A stretch of 30,072 nucleotides of DNA from an uncultured Oscillibacter sp. (lineage in GTDB: Bacteria; Bacillota; Clostridia; Oscillospirales; Oscillospiraceae). Where the stretch lies: assembly GCA_910587875.1 (NCBI GenBank), contig CAJUOD010000025.1, forward strand, positions 1 to 30,072, in the 5' to 3' direction. The translations under genes were made by a program, and so were the position numbers. Of this stretch, positions 14,920-22,732 are shown piece by piece. The first letter of the stretch is position 1; each line of letters starts with the position of its first letter. Under the pieces are notes generated by a model. That model ran no database searches, was not told where the DNA came from, and saw only the letters and a list, made by a program, of their open reading frames with translations.

Positions 14920-15580
14920 CGCCCTCGTCTCCGTACAGCAGCTCGAAGGATTCGTAGTGGTCCCCGGTGTAGTAGATGAGCCCGTCGTTGGAGAAGACGA
15001 TCCGCTTGGCTCCCCGGCTCCTGGCCCCCAGGGTGTCGATGTCGCACTCCGTCCAGGTTCGCCCCTTGGCGTCCGGCAGAAGGCCCTCGTAGTTGCCGAA
15101 GCGGCTCCCGCCGATGCACTTGCCCGGGGCGTAGGGCTCCAGGCTGCCGCCGGGCCAGCCCAGGTCCTGGGCCTCCTTCTTCGTGATGAAGTTGTCCGGC
15201 AGATGGCCGTAGGTGTGGATGTAGAGGGCCACGTCCTCCTTGGAGGTGTAGCTCCCGTTCTCCGGCAGGGCGTCCGTCCCGGCGCTCTGGTCCTTCGAGG
15301 AGGCGTTGCCGGGCTTCTCCGGCTCCTCCGGCAGGGGATCGAGTTCCTCCGGCGCGTCCGGGTTCTGTGCGTCGGGAGACGGATCCTCCGGCAGAACGGG
15401 GTCCTCCTCGCCGGAGGCGTCCTCCAGATCCTCCGAGTCCTCCACGGCGGGGAGGTCGATTTTGGGATCCTCAAATTGGGTCCCGTCCTGGGGAACGTCC
15501 CTCAGGTCCACCACGCCGCCGCAGGCGGTGAGGGAGAACAGGGTCAAAGCGGCCAGCAGGCCGCCGAGCCAGCGTTTCAT
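14912..15580 (-). CDS. Barnase-like ribonuclease on a lipoprotein
   Basis: The start at 15580 is preferred (222 residues) since AGAAAGG is nine bases away; two ATGs at 15589 and 15586 sit on or next to that site. The N-terminus is a lipoprotein signal ending LTAC (Cys20), then an Asp/Glu/Pro-rich spacer of about 85 residues. The C-terminal domain (about 112-222) aligns with barnase: YIHTYGHLPDNFITKKEAQ, LGW, then the catalytic set Glu178 (WTECDI), Arg193 (GAKRIVFSNDG) and His208 (YTGDHYESFELLY). Barnases cleave RNA after guanine. As a lipoprotein it would be displayed outside the membrane, while the barstar encoded immediately downstream protects the cytoplasm. A role in nutrient scavenging or competition is an inference. 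Confidence 0.92.
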   Translation of the reverse strand: MKRWLGGLLAALTLFSLTACGGVVDLRDVPQDGTQFEDPKIDLPAVEDSEDLEDASGEEDPVLPEDPSPDAQNPDAPEELDPLPEEPEKPGNASSKDQSAGTDALPENGSYTSKEDVALYIHTYGHLPDNFITKKEAQDLGWPGGSLEPYAPGKCIGGSRFGNYEGLLPDAKGRTWTECDIDTLGARSRGAKRIVFSNDGLIYYTGDHYESFELLYGDEGDG

Positions 15581-15608
15581 GTCCATCATCCTTTCTGTTA
15601 ATGGACCC

Positions 15609-15637
15609 AGTATACCAGCTCAGGCAAAAAGAGGCAA
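15609..15637 (-). promoter_or_regulatory. Promoter of the RNase-barstar operon
   Basis: On the minus strand TTGCCT (15637-15632), a 17-base spacer and TATACT (15614-15609). The -35 box lies inside the stem of the upstream gene's terminator. Confidence 0.7.
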
Positions 15638-15657
15638 GGGCAAAAAGCCCCTGCCTC
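15626..15657 (-). terminator. Terminator of the GH18-SLH gene
   Basis: On the minus strand GAGGCAGGGGC / GCCCTTGCCTC (11 bp, one G-T pair) with a TTTTT loop and a following TTTTT. It overlaps the promoter of the next operon. Confidence 0.85.
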
Positions 15658-15664
15658 CTGACAG

Positions 15665-17359
15665 CTATGCCTTTTCCAGCAGCGCCTGGAACCGCTCCAG
15701 CAGCACGGCGGCCTGGCCCCGGGCGGCCCGGCCCTGGGGCTGGAGGGTCCCGTCCCCGGCCCCCTGCAAGATGCCCTCCGCCAGGGCCCAGGCCACGGCT
15801 TCCTGGGCGTAGGGGGCCACATCCCCGGCGTCCGGGAAGTCCCGGAGATCGGCCCGGGCCCCGTTGTCCGCCTTTTCCAATTTGGCGTACCGCCAGAGGA
15901 AGGCGGCCAGCTGCTGGCGGCTCACGGGGAGGTCCGGGCGGAAGGTCCCGTCGGAGAAGCCCTCCACCACGCCCCGCCGGGCGGCCCAGGCTACGGCCCC
16001 GGCGTAATAGGCGGAGGCGGGCACGTCGGAGAAGGAGGAGCCCCGGACGGCGGGCTCTCCCGCCAGCCGGTGGAGGATGGCGGCGGCCTGGCCCCGGGTC
16101 ACCGTCCCGCCGGGGGAGAAGGCCGTTTCGGTGACGCCCTTCATCAGCCCGGCGGCGCAGACCCGATCCACGGCTTCGGCGTACCACGCGTCCGGGGGCA
16201 CGTCCTGAAAGCGCCCGCCGTTCCAGGCGGTCCAGGCGCTCTGGATCAGGTCCCCCGCCGTGTCCTGGGACAGCTCCCAGAAGCCCACGCCCCCCAGGCC
16301 CCGCCGCCGGGCCAGCTCCGCCTTGGCGGCGATAGAGTCCGGGTCGTCGTAGGAGAGGAAGCTGCGGCTTCCATAGAGGTAGGGGACCCCCGCCTCCTGG
16401 TGGCGGAACTGCCGGTAGGCGGAGCGGTTCAGGTACTCGCCCTTCACCTTGTCCCAGGACACGGACCGGGCGCTGTCAAAGCGGCTGTACAGCCCGCCGT
16501 TCCGGCGGTCAACGCCCTGGTATATGTACCCGTACAGGGGCATGCCCAGCACCAGCTTTTCCGCCGGGACGCCCCGGGCCAGCCAGGCGGAGACGCCGTC
16601 GTCCACGCTGGCCCTGTACCGGGGCGGCCCGTCCGAGGGGGCGTAAAGGGGCGCGTTGAAATCCGCGTAGGCGTCCCAGGGTCCGTGGAAATCGTAGGCC
16701 ATGAGGAAGACGTGGTCCACCAGCTCCGCCACGGCCTGGGGCTCAATGTTATGGAGGTAGCCTCCGTTCGCCGCCCCGGCGATGGTGAGGACGTATTGTT
16801 TCCCGTCCCGCCGCCCCTGGCGGTCCAGGGCCCGGCGGAGCTCCTCCAGGAGCAGGGTGAAGTTCTCCCGGTCCTGGGGCCGGTGAACCACGCCGGGAGC
16901 CCCGCCGGAGACGGGGTACTCCCAGTCCAGGTCCACGCCGTCCAGGCCGTGCTCCACCAGCAGATCCACGCAGGACTGGGCAAAAACCCTCCGGCTTCCG
17001 GCGGAGGCGGCAGCGCCGGAAAAGCCGGCGGAGTCATCCCAGCCCCCCAGGGAGAGGACGATGTTCAGATCCGGATTCCGCCTCCGCAGCGCAGTCAGCT
17101 CCCGGAGATTCTTCCCGTCCCGGACCGGGTCTCCCAGGACGGCCTTCCCTTCCTCGATCCTGCCGAAGGCGTAATTGATCTGGGTGAAGCGCTCCGCCGG
17201 GAGCTTGTCCGGCGTGCAGCCCTGCCCGGAGGCCCAGGAGGCGTAGTAGCCCACCACCTCCCCGCTCCCCCCGGTCCCGGCGGCGGAGGCGGGGCCCGCC
17301 AGGGACAGCAGCAGGGCGAATACCAGGGCCAGGGAGGCAAAGGCGCGTGTTTTCCGCAT
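15665..17359 (-). CDS. GH18 glycosidase with three SLH repeats
   Basis: The 564-residue protein has an Ala-rich Sec signal peptide (1-27). A glycoside hydrolase family 18 barrel spans about 33-380: SLGGW (103-107), the catalytic Asp140-x-x-Asp143-x-Asp145-x-Glu147 (LDGVDLDWEYP), MAYDF (220-224) and GFWELSQD (359-366). Three S-layer homology repeats (about 384-432, 443-492, 507-558) end the protein and would bind it to pyruvylated secondary cell-wall polymer. All four DxxDxDxE positions are intact, so activity on chitin-like or other N-acetylglucosamine glycans is expected. GAAGGAG lies nine bases before the ATG, and a TATAAT (minus strand, 17397-17392) is just upstream. No transporter or other glycan genes accompany it. 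Confidence 0.94.
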   Translation of the reverse strand: MRKTRAFASLALVFALLLSLAGPASAAGTGGSGEVVGYYASWASGQGCTPDKLPAERFTQINYAFGRIEEGKAVLGDPVRDGKNLRELTALRRRNPDLNIVLSLGGWDDSAGFSGAAASAGSRRVFAQSCVDLLVEHGLDGVDLDWEYPVSGGAPGVVHRPQDRENFTLLLEELRRALDRQGRRDGKQYVLTIAGAANGGYLHNIEPQAVAELVDHVFLMAYDFHGPWDAYADFNAPLYAPSDGPPRYRASVDDGVSAWLARGVPAEKLVLGMPLYGYIYQGVDRRNGGLYSRFDSARSVSWDKVKGEYLNRSAYRQFRHQEAGVPYLYGSRSFLSYDDPDSIAAKAELARRRGLGGVGFWELSQDTAGDLIQSAWTAWNGGRFQDVPPDAWYAEAVDRVCAAGLMKGVTETAFSPGGTVTRGQAAAILHRLAGEPAVRGSSFSDVPASAYYAGAVAWAARRGVVEGFSDGTFRPDLPVSRQQLAAFLWRYAKLEKADNGARADLRDFPDAGDVAPYAQEAVAWALAEGILQGAGDGTLQPQGRAARGQAAVLLERFQALLEKA

Positions 17360-17487
17360 CTTTCCAACTCCTTCATTAGATATTAAAAGACATTATAAAA
17401 TATCTTTCGACAAATCACACGCCTCATTTTACCGCAGAGAACCCCGCCGGGGCAAGGAACAGCTTCTGGAAGCCCAGGCAGAAATTG

Positions 17488-17516
17488 AGGCCGGGCGGCG
17501 TTATGCCGTCCGGCCT
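17488..17516 (-). terminator. Probable terminator of the ABC importer operon
   Basis: On the minus strand AGGCCGGACGGC / GCCGCCCGGCCT, 12 bp with one mismatch and a 5-base loop, followed by only a weak T tract (CAATTTC). Confidence 0.6.
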
Positions 17517-17541
17517 TGAAAGGGGTCTTATTTTGCCTTCC

Positions 17542-18336
17542 TCACGACAGCAGCAGCTTGTCGTCCGCCTCGTCGCTTCCGCTGACCTTGTTGAACAGCT
17601 CCAGCAGCTGGGGTACCGTCAGCTTTTTCTTCTCCTCCCCGGAGACGTCGATGACGATTTTTCCGTCGTACATCATGATGAGCCGGTTCCCGTGCTGGAT
17701 GGCGTCTTTCATATTGTGGGTGACCATCATGGTGGTCAGCTTGCTCTCCGCCACGATGCGGTCCGAGAGCTCCAGCACCTTGGCCGCCGTCTTGGGGTCC
17801 AGGGCGGCGGTGTGCTCGTCCAGGAGCAGCAGCTTGGGCTTTTTCAAAGAGGCCATGAGCAGTGTCAGCGCCTGGCGCTGTCCGCCGGAGAGGAGGCCCA
17901 CCTTGCTGGTCAGCCGGTCCTCCAGCCCCAGGTCCAGATTTCTAAGCATCTCCTGGTACTGCTCCTTCTCCGCCTTGGTCACGCCCCAGCGGAGGCCCCG
18001 GCGCTGGCCCCGTCGGGCCGCCAGGGCCAGGTTCTCCAGAATCTGCATGGTGGGCGCGGTGCCCAGCATGGGGTCCTGGAAGACCCGCCCGATATAGGGG
18101 GCCCGCTTGTGGTCCGGCAGGTGGGTCACGTCCACGCCGCCGATGGAGATGGTTCCCCCGTCCACGGGCCAGGTGCCCGCCACGGCGTTCAGCATGGTGG
18201 ATTTGCCCGCCCCGTTGCCGCCGATGACCGTGCAGAAGTCTCCGTCGTTCAAGGTCAGGCTCACGCCCCGGAGGGCCTGCTTCTCATTGACCGTCCCGGC
18301 GTTGAAGATTTTCCAGATGTCCTTGATCTCAAGCAT
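17542..18336 (-). CDS. ABC transporter ATP-binding protein (TrpZ-like)
   Basis: A 264-residue ABC ATPase with all motifs intact: Walker A GGNGAGKST (39-47), Q-loop VFQDP (Gln87), signature LSGGQ (149-153), Walker B LLLLDE (Asp173, Glu174) and switch His207. The short insert around GQRRGLRWGVTKAEKE and the pairing with a LivH-type permease and an ABC_sub_bind-type receptor place it in the TrpXYZ-like importers rather than a classic branched-chain amino acid system. Its start overlaps the permease stop by eight bases. Third gene of the operon. Confidence 0.93.
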   Translation of the reverse strand: MLEIKDIWKIFNAGTVNEKQALRGVSLTLNDGDFCTVIGGNGAGKSTMLNAVAGTWPVDGGTISIGGVDVTHLPDHKRAPYIGRVFQDPMLGTAPTMQILENLALAARRGQRRGLRWGVTKAEKEQYQEMLRNLDLGLEDRLTSKVGLLSGGQRQALTLLMASLKKPKLLLLDEHTAALDPKTAAKVLELSDRIVAESKLTTMMVTHNMKDAIQHGNRLIMMYDGKIVIDVSGEEKKKLTVPQLLELFNKVSGSDEADDKLLLS

Positions 18337-19279
18337 GGCTGGCGCCTCCCGTCTTCACCTTGGCGTGGAAATACTTCCCCTTCCAGTAGGGCAGGGACAG
18401 GAACACCGCCACCACCAGCGCGGAGAGGAGCTTCAGATAGTTGGGGTTCAGGCCCATGGCCAGCACCGCCTGGATGACGATGTAGTAGAGGATGGCTCCG
18501 ATGGACACGGCCAGCAGCTTCAGCGCGAAGTTGTGGAACAGCTTGCTGAAGAGCACCTGTCCGATGATGACCGCCGCCAGGCCGATGACGATGGCGCCCC
18601 GGCCCACGTTGATCTCGTTGGCTCCGTTGTACTGGCACAGCAGGGCCCCGGAGAGGGCTACCAAGCCGTTGGAGACCATCAGGCCCAGCACCTTGCAAAA
18701 GTCGGTGTCGATGCCCTGGGCCCGGGCCATACTGCCATTGGACCCCGTGGCCCGGAGGGCGCAGCCCAGCTCCGTGCCGAAGAAGCCGTACAGCAGGGCG
18801 ATGACGCCCACGGTGAACAGGCCCACCACCAGGATGGGGTGCCGCCAGAGGGGGAAGTCCCCCTTGATGGCCCCCTGGACGAAGCGCAGGGAGACCAGCA
18901 GCTTTTCCAGGGTGTCCGCCTGGGTGACGTTGATGGCCACCGAGGCCTTGAAGTCCATGATGGCCATGTTGACGGAGTACAGGCCCAGCTGGGTCAGGAT
19001 GCCCGCCAGGATGGCGGGGATGCCGCACTGGGTGTTCAGCAGCCCGGTGACCAGGCCCGCCAGCATGCCCGCCAGCAAAGCGGCCAGCATCGCCGCCCAG
19101 ACGTTGACCCCGCCGGAGAACAGCATGACGAACACCGCGCCGCCGGTGCAGAAGGAGCCGTCCACGGTCAGGTCCGCGATGTCCAGGATTTTATAGGTGA
19201 TGTATACGCCGATGGCCATGATGCCCCAGATGAGACCCTGGGACATGGCCCCCGGCAGGGCGTTGAGAAAGCTCAGCAT
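18329..19279 (-). CDS. ABC transporter permease (LivH-like, TrpY-type)
   Basis: A 316-residue polytopic membrane protein of the BPD_transp_2 (branched-chain amino acid-type) permease family: about eight to nine helices, conserved ITYKILDIADLTVDGSF near the N-terminus, and cytoplasmic coupling region GCALRATGSNGSMARAQGID. It forms the transmembrane channel of the importer with the ATPase at 17542 and receptor at 19381. The ribosome binding site (AGAGAGG) is about 13 bases from the ATG, longer than ideal, which may lower its expression relative to the receptor. A single permease gene implies a homodimeric channel. Confidence 0.93.
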   Translation of the reverse strand: MLSFLNALPGAMSQGLIWGIMAIGVYITYKILDIADLTVDGSFCTGGAVFVMLFSGGVNVWAAMLAALLAGMLAGLVTGLLNTQCGIPAILAGILTQLGLYSVNMAIMDFKASVAINVTQADTLEKLLVSLRFVQGAIKGDFPLWRHPILVVGLFTVGVIALLYGFFGTELGCALRATGSNGSMARAQGIDTDFCKVLGLMVSNGLVALSGALLCQYNGANEINVGRGAIVIGLAAVIIGQVLFSKLFHNFALKLLAVSIGAILYYIVIQAVLAMGLNPNYLKLLSALVVAVFLSLPYWKGKYFHAKVKTGGASHA

Positions 19280-19345
19280 GATGGTTACACAACCTCTCTT
19301 GAAATTAGGGCCTTGCGGTTCTCATCCCTAATTGTAAGGGAAGAA

Positions 19346-19367
19346 GGGGAGGGCGGAGGCCCTCCCC
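19346..19367 (-). terminator. Intercistronic hairpin between receptor and permease
   Basis: A 9-bp perfect stem GGGGAGGGC / GCCCTCCCC with a 4-base loop, followed on the minus strand by TTCTTCCCTT. A second inverted repeat, AATTAGGG/CCCTAATT, spans 19303-19333. It likely works as a partial terminator or 3'-end stabiliser favouring receptor mRNA. Confidence 0.55.
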
Positions 19368-19380
19368 TGGGAGAACGGTC

Positions 19381-20334
19381 TTACTCGGCGGCAATGGCCT
19401 CGTAGCCCTCGGGGGCGGTGAGGCCCAGGGCCTCGCAGGTGGCGGGGTTGTACTTCTTAACGAACTGGGGCGCGTACTCGATAGCCATTTCGGAGACCTT
19501 GGCCTTGCCCGTCAGGATGTCCGCGGCCATTTCGCCGGTCTTGTAGCCGATGTCATAGTAGCTGATGGACAGGGTCGCCACGCCGCAGCCGCCGCAGATG
19601 CCTTCCTCTCCGGCGAAGACGGGCTTCACGCCCCGGCAGATGTTGTCAATGATTCCCGCGTTGTTTGCCGCCGTGTTGTCCGTGGGGACGTACAGCACGT
19701 CCGAGGCGTCCGCGGCGCTCTGGACCACGGAGGCCATGTCGTTGGTGTCGGAGAAGGGGAACTGGGTGCAGGTGTAGCCCATGTCGGTCAGGTACTTCTG
19801 GACATTGTCCACCTGGTACTGGCTGTTGGGCTCGGCGGAGCAGAAGATGAGGCCCACGGTCTTGGCGTCGGGATACCACTCCTGGATCATCTGGGCCTGC
19901 TGGTCCAGGGGCGCCAGGTCGGAGGTGCCGGAGACGTTGCTGCCCACGGTGCCGGAGAAGTTCTCAATGCCCAGGGCCACGCCGTACTCGGTGATGGAGG
20001 TGCCCAGCACCGGGATGTCCGCCGTGGCGGAGGCGGCGGCCTGGAGGGGCGCGGTGGCGTTGGCCATGATCAGGTCCACGCCCCCGGAGACAAAACCGTT
20101 GATGATGGTGGCGCAGGTGGGGGTGTCTCCCGCCGCATTCTGGGTGTCCAGCTCCACCTGTCCGGGGAGCAGCTTATTGACGGCGTCGGTAAAGCCCTGG
20201 GTGGCGGCGTCCAGGGCCGGGTGGGGGGCCAGCTGGCAGACGCCGATTTTGTAGGACTTGCTGGAGCCGCCGCAGGCGGCCAGACTGAGGGCTATGGCCA
20301 GGGTCAGAACAAGAGCGAGCAGTTTCTTCTTCAT
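19381..20334 (-). CDS. ABC substrate-binding lipoprotein (TrpX-like)
   Basis: The start at 20334 (MKKKLLALVL) has AAGGAG ten bases upstream; the in-frame TTG at 20343 is less likely. This 317-residue lipoprotein ends its signal at LAAC (Cys21) and continues as a two-lobed periplasmic-binding fold of the ABC_sub_bind family (SYKIGVCQLAPHPALDAATQ; DIPVLGTSITEYGVALG; TVGLIFCSAEPNSQYQV; SDVLYVPTDNT). Family members with characterised ligands include tryptophan/tyrosine receptors (TrpX), but ligand identity cannot be read from sequence. Expressed from a strong promoter with a leader terminator. First gene of the importer operon. Confidence 0.92.
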   Translation of the reverse strand: MKKKLLALVLTLAIALSLAACGGSSKSYKIGVCQLAPHPALDAATQGFTDAVNKLLPGQVELDTQNAAGDTPTCATIINGFVSGGVDLIMANATAPLQAAASATADIPVLGTSITEYGVALGIENFSGTVGSNVSGTSDLAPLDQQAQMIQEWYPDAKTVGLIFCSAEPNSQYQVDNVQKYLTDMGYTCTQFPFSDTNDMASVVQSAADASDVLYVPTDNTAANNAGIIDNICRGVKPVFAGEEGICGGCGVATLSISYYDIGYKTGEMAADILTGKAKVSEMAIEYAPQFVKKYNPATCEALGLTAPEGYEAIAAE

Positions 20335-20389
20335 GATGAACAATCTCCTTACTTGTGAGTAGTGTGCGCGGCTTTGCCGGATTCATGAC

Positions 20390-20419
20390 AAAAAGCGGCC
20401 CGTCCGCAGGCGGGACCGC
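20390..20419 (-). terminator. Leader terminator (attenuator candidate) of the ABC operon
   Basis: On the minus strand GCGGTCCCG (20419-20411), an 8-base loop and CGGGCCGC, with one bulged T, then TTTTTG (to 20390). It lies about 30-60 bases after the expected transcription start and ahead of the receptor ribosome binding site, so read-through must be regulated or partial. Confidence 0.6.
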
Positions 20420-20454
20420 CTTCCTTCCGGTAAACGTCACTCTAACGCTTTTGT

Positions 20455-20483
20455 ACTATACAGCTTTAAAGGGATAAAGTCAA
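20455..20483 (-). promoter_or_regulatory. Strong promoter of the ABC importer operon
   Basis: On the minus strand TTGACT (20483-20478), a 17-base spacer and TATAGT (20460-20455), the best sigma-A match in the window. Confidence 0.8.
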
Positions 20484-20505
20484 TGGTTATTTTTCACAAA
20501 AACAA

Positions 20506-20534
20506 TTGCTTTTTCGGGGGAACTGTCGTATAAT
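20506..20534 (+). promoter_or_regulatory. Promoter of the LysM nucleotidase gene
   Basis: TTGCTT (20506-20511), a 17-base spacer and TATAAT (20529-20534). Confidence 0.75.
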
Positions 20535-20584
20535 AAATTCATTCCGTTTCCAAGGAAAGGGAAATTAGAAAGGGAGGTTATTTT

Positions 20585-22642
20585 ATGCGAAGAAAGTTCC
20601 TTGCGCTGGCGCTGGTTCTGGTGATGCTGGCCGGGCTGTCCGTCCCCGCCCTGGCGGCGGAGGAGGGGAAGACCATCACCATCCTCCAGACCAGCGACCT
20701 GCACGGCATGGTAAACCCCTATGACTATGCCTCGAACAAGGAAGCCAAAACCAGCATGGCCCACGCGGCCACCGTCATCAAGGCGGAGCGGGAGGCGGAC
20801 CCGGACCTGCTCCTGCTGGACACCGGCGACACCACCCAGGCCAACTACATCCAGGAGTTCCTGGGGGAGACCCCCCACCCCATGATCCAGGCCATGAACT
20901 ACCTGAAATATGACGCCTGGACCCTGGGCAACCACGAGTTCAATTTCGACTTTAAGTACACCACCAAGGAAATCGAGGATTTCGAGGGCGCGACCCTGGG
21001 CGGAAACTTCTACAAGGCCGACGGGACCCGCTGGATTGACGCCTACAAAATCTTCGAGGTGGACGGCGTCAAGGTGGCGGTCTTCGGCGTGGACGCCCCC
21101 CACATCCCCCAGTGGGAGAAGTCCGACCCGGGCCACTATGACAACATGAAGATCACCGAGCCCAAGGAGGAAATCGGAAAAATCCTGGACGAGCTGGAGG
21201 GCAAGGCCGACGTCATCGTGGGCTCCGTCCACTACGGCCTGGACGGCGAGTACGGCTGCGCCGGCATGAAGGAAGTGGCCGAGGCGTACGGAGATCGGAT
21301 GGACGCCCTGTTCATTGGACACGCCCACGCCAAGGTGGAGGAGACCATCGGGGGCATCCCCGTCCTGGAGCCCGGCAGCAACGGCGAATTTGTGAGCAAG
21401 GTCACCCTGACCCTGAAGGCCGACGGAGACGGCTGGGCCGTGGACAAGGCGGAGGGCAAGCTCATCGACTGCGCCGAAGTGACCCCCGACCCGGACTTCC
21501 TGGCGGAGTTCAAGGGCCTCCACGAGAAGAGCCTGGAGCTGGCCTCCCGCGAGGTGGGCACCGTGGGCAAGACCTTTATCGATCCCCTGGAAGTCCTCCC
21601 CGGCATCCCCAGCGCCGTCCTGGAGGACGACGCGGTGACCGACCTGGTGAATAAGGTCCAGATGGAGCGGGCCGGGGCCGACGTGTCCCTGGCGGCCCTG
21701 TTTGACGCCACCAGCAACCTCCAGGCGGGTCCCTTCCTGCACCGGGACAGCGTGAAAATCTACAAATACGACAACACCCTCTACGGGGTCAAGGTCACCG
21801 GAAAGCAGATGAAGGCCATCATGGAGGAGAAGGCCGGAAACTTCTTCAACCAGTACCAGCCCGGAGACGTGACCATCAGCTTCAACCCCAATATCCGGCT
21901 GTACAACTACGACATGTTCGCGGGACTGGACTATGAAATCGACATTTCCAAGCCTGCCGGGTCCCGGATTCAGAACGTGGTCTACAAGGGCGAACCCATG
22001 AAGGACACGGACACCATGATCCTGGCCCTGAACAACTACCGCTACGGCGGCCTGGTTTCCGCGGGCCTCCTCAACGAGGCCGACGTGGTCTACGAGGGCG
22101 GCGCGGTCCGGGATATGATTACCGAGTACGTGGAAGACCTGGACGGCCCCCTGATGCCCGAGGTGGACAACAACTGGAAGATCGTGGGCGCGGACCTGGA
22201 CGACCCCCAGAAGGACCTGATCTATGAGAAGGTCCGCAACGGGGAAATCGCCATCCCCACCTCCGAGGACGGACGGACCCCCAACATCGCCTCCCTGAAC
22301 GGCCCCGCTCTGCGGGCCGAGGGCGTCCTGCCCCCGCTGGAGGACGAGAAACCCGCCGAGGAGCCCGCTCCCGCGCCTGAGCCTGTTCCCGCGCCCGAGC
22401 CCGCCCCGGCCCCCGAGCCGGAGCCCGCTCCCACGCCTGAGCCGGAGCCCGCGCCCGCGCCCGTTCCCGCCGTGGCCGAGGGAACCTATACGGTCAAGGC
22501 CGGGGACTGCCTGTGGAGCATCGCTCAGAAGACCTACGGAACGGGGACCAAGTGGGGCGTCATCCACGCCGCCAACTGGTCCACTGTCAAGGACCCCGCC
22601 GCCATCCAGATCGGCCAGGTCCTGGTGATTCCCGCCGCGTAA
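20585..22642 (+). CDS. Secreted 5'-nucleotidase family protein with LysM tail
   Basis: The 685-residue protein starts at an ATG after AAAGGGAGG. It has a Sec signal peptide (1-25, ending ALAAEE) and a calcineurin-like metallophosphatase domain with the dimetal motifs TSDLHG (36-41), GDT (81-83), GNHEF (115-119) and a GHAHA near 245. The C-terminal substrate domain of the UshA/CpdB nucleotidase family follows (about 300-560). A repetitive Pro-Ala-Pro-Glu linker of about 50 residues (roughly 580-630) ends in a LysM domain (632-685; YTVKAGDCLWSIAQKTYG). Such enzymes hydrolyse extracellular nucleotides or 2',3'-cyclic nucleotides to nucleosides, and LysM would hold it on peptidoglycan. It is monocistronic with its own promoter and terminator; nucleoside uptake genes are not adjacent. 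Confidence 0.93.
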   Translation: MRRKFLALALVLVMLAGLSVPALAAEEGKTITILQTSDLHGMVNPYDYASNKEAKTSMAHAATVIKAEREADPDLLLLDTGDTTQANYIQEFLGETPHPMIQAMNYLKYDAWTLGNHEFNFDFKYTTKEIEDFEGATLGGNFYKADGTRWIDAYKIFEVDGVKVAVFGVDAPHIPQWEKSDPGHYDNMKITEPKEEIGKILDELEGKADVIVGSVHYGLDGEYGCAGMKEVAEAYGDRMDALFIGHAHAKVEETIGGIPVLEPGSNGEFVSKVTLTLKADGDGWAVDKAEGKLIDCAEVTPDPDFLAEFKGLHEKSLELASREVGTVGKTFIDPLEVLPGIPSAVLEDDAVTDLVNKVQMERAGADVSLAALFDATSNLQAGPFLHRDSVKIYKYDNTLYGVKVTGKQMKAIMEEKAGNFFNQYQPGDVTISFNPNIRLYNYDMFAGLDYEIDISKPAGSRIQNVVYKGEPMKDTDTMILALNNYRYGGLVSAGLLNEADVVYEGGAVRDMITEYVEDLDGPLMPEVDNNWKIVGADLDDPQKDLIYEKVRNGEIAIPTSEDGRTPNIASLNGPALRAEGVLPPLEDEKPAEEPAPAPEPVPAPEPAPAPEPEPAPTPEPEPAPAPVPAVAEGTYTVKAGDCLWSIAQKTYGTGTKWGVIHAANWSTVKDPAAIQIGQVLVIPAA

Positions 22643-22676
22643 GCGGAGAAACGGCACATACCCTTCCAAGCGTACG

Positions 22677-22707
22677 GCGGCCCCGGCTTTTTGCCGGGGC
22701 CGCTTTC
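22677..22707 (+). terminator. Terminator of the nucleotidase gene
   Basis: 11-bp perfect stem GCGGCCCCGGC / GCCGGGGCCGC with TTTTT loop, followed by TTTCGTT. Confidence 0.88.
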
Positions 22708-22732
22708 GTTCCGCCGGTTTTCGCTGTCCGGC

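Noticed and set aside
18107..19405. A 432-codon open frame on the plus strand across the ABC genes
   Set aside because: Antisense to the permease and ATPase, Gln/His/Gly-rich translation, no family resemblance.
20390..20450. T-box or known riboswitch before the TrpX-like importer
   Set aside because: The leader before the terminator is too short and lacks the T-box motif or any aptamer signature I can recognise; kept only as an attenuator candidate.
20480..22669. A 729-codon open frame on the minus strand, opposite the nucleotidase gene
   Set aside because: It is a high-GC antisense shadow of a clear enzyme gene, with His/Val/Gly-rich low-complexity translation and no ribosome binding site.
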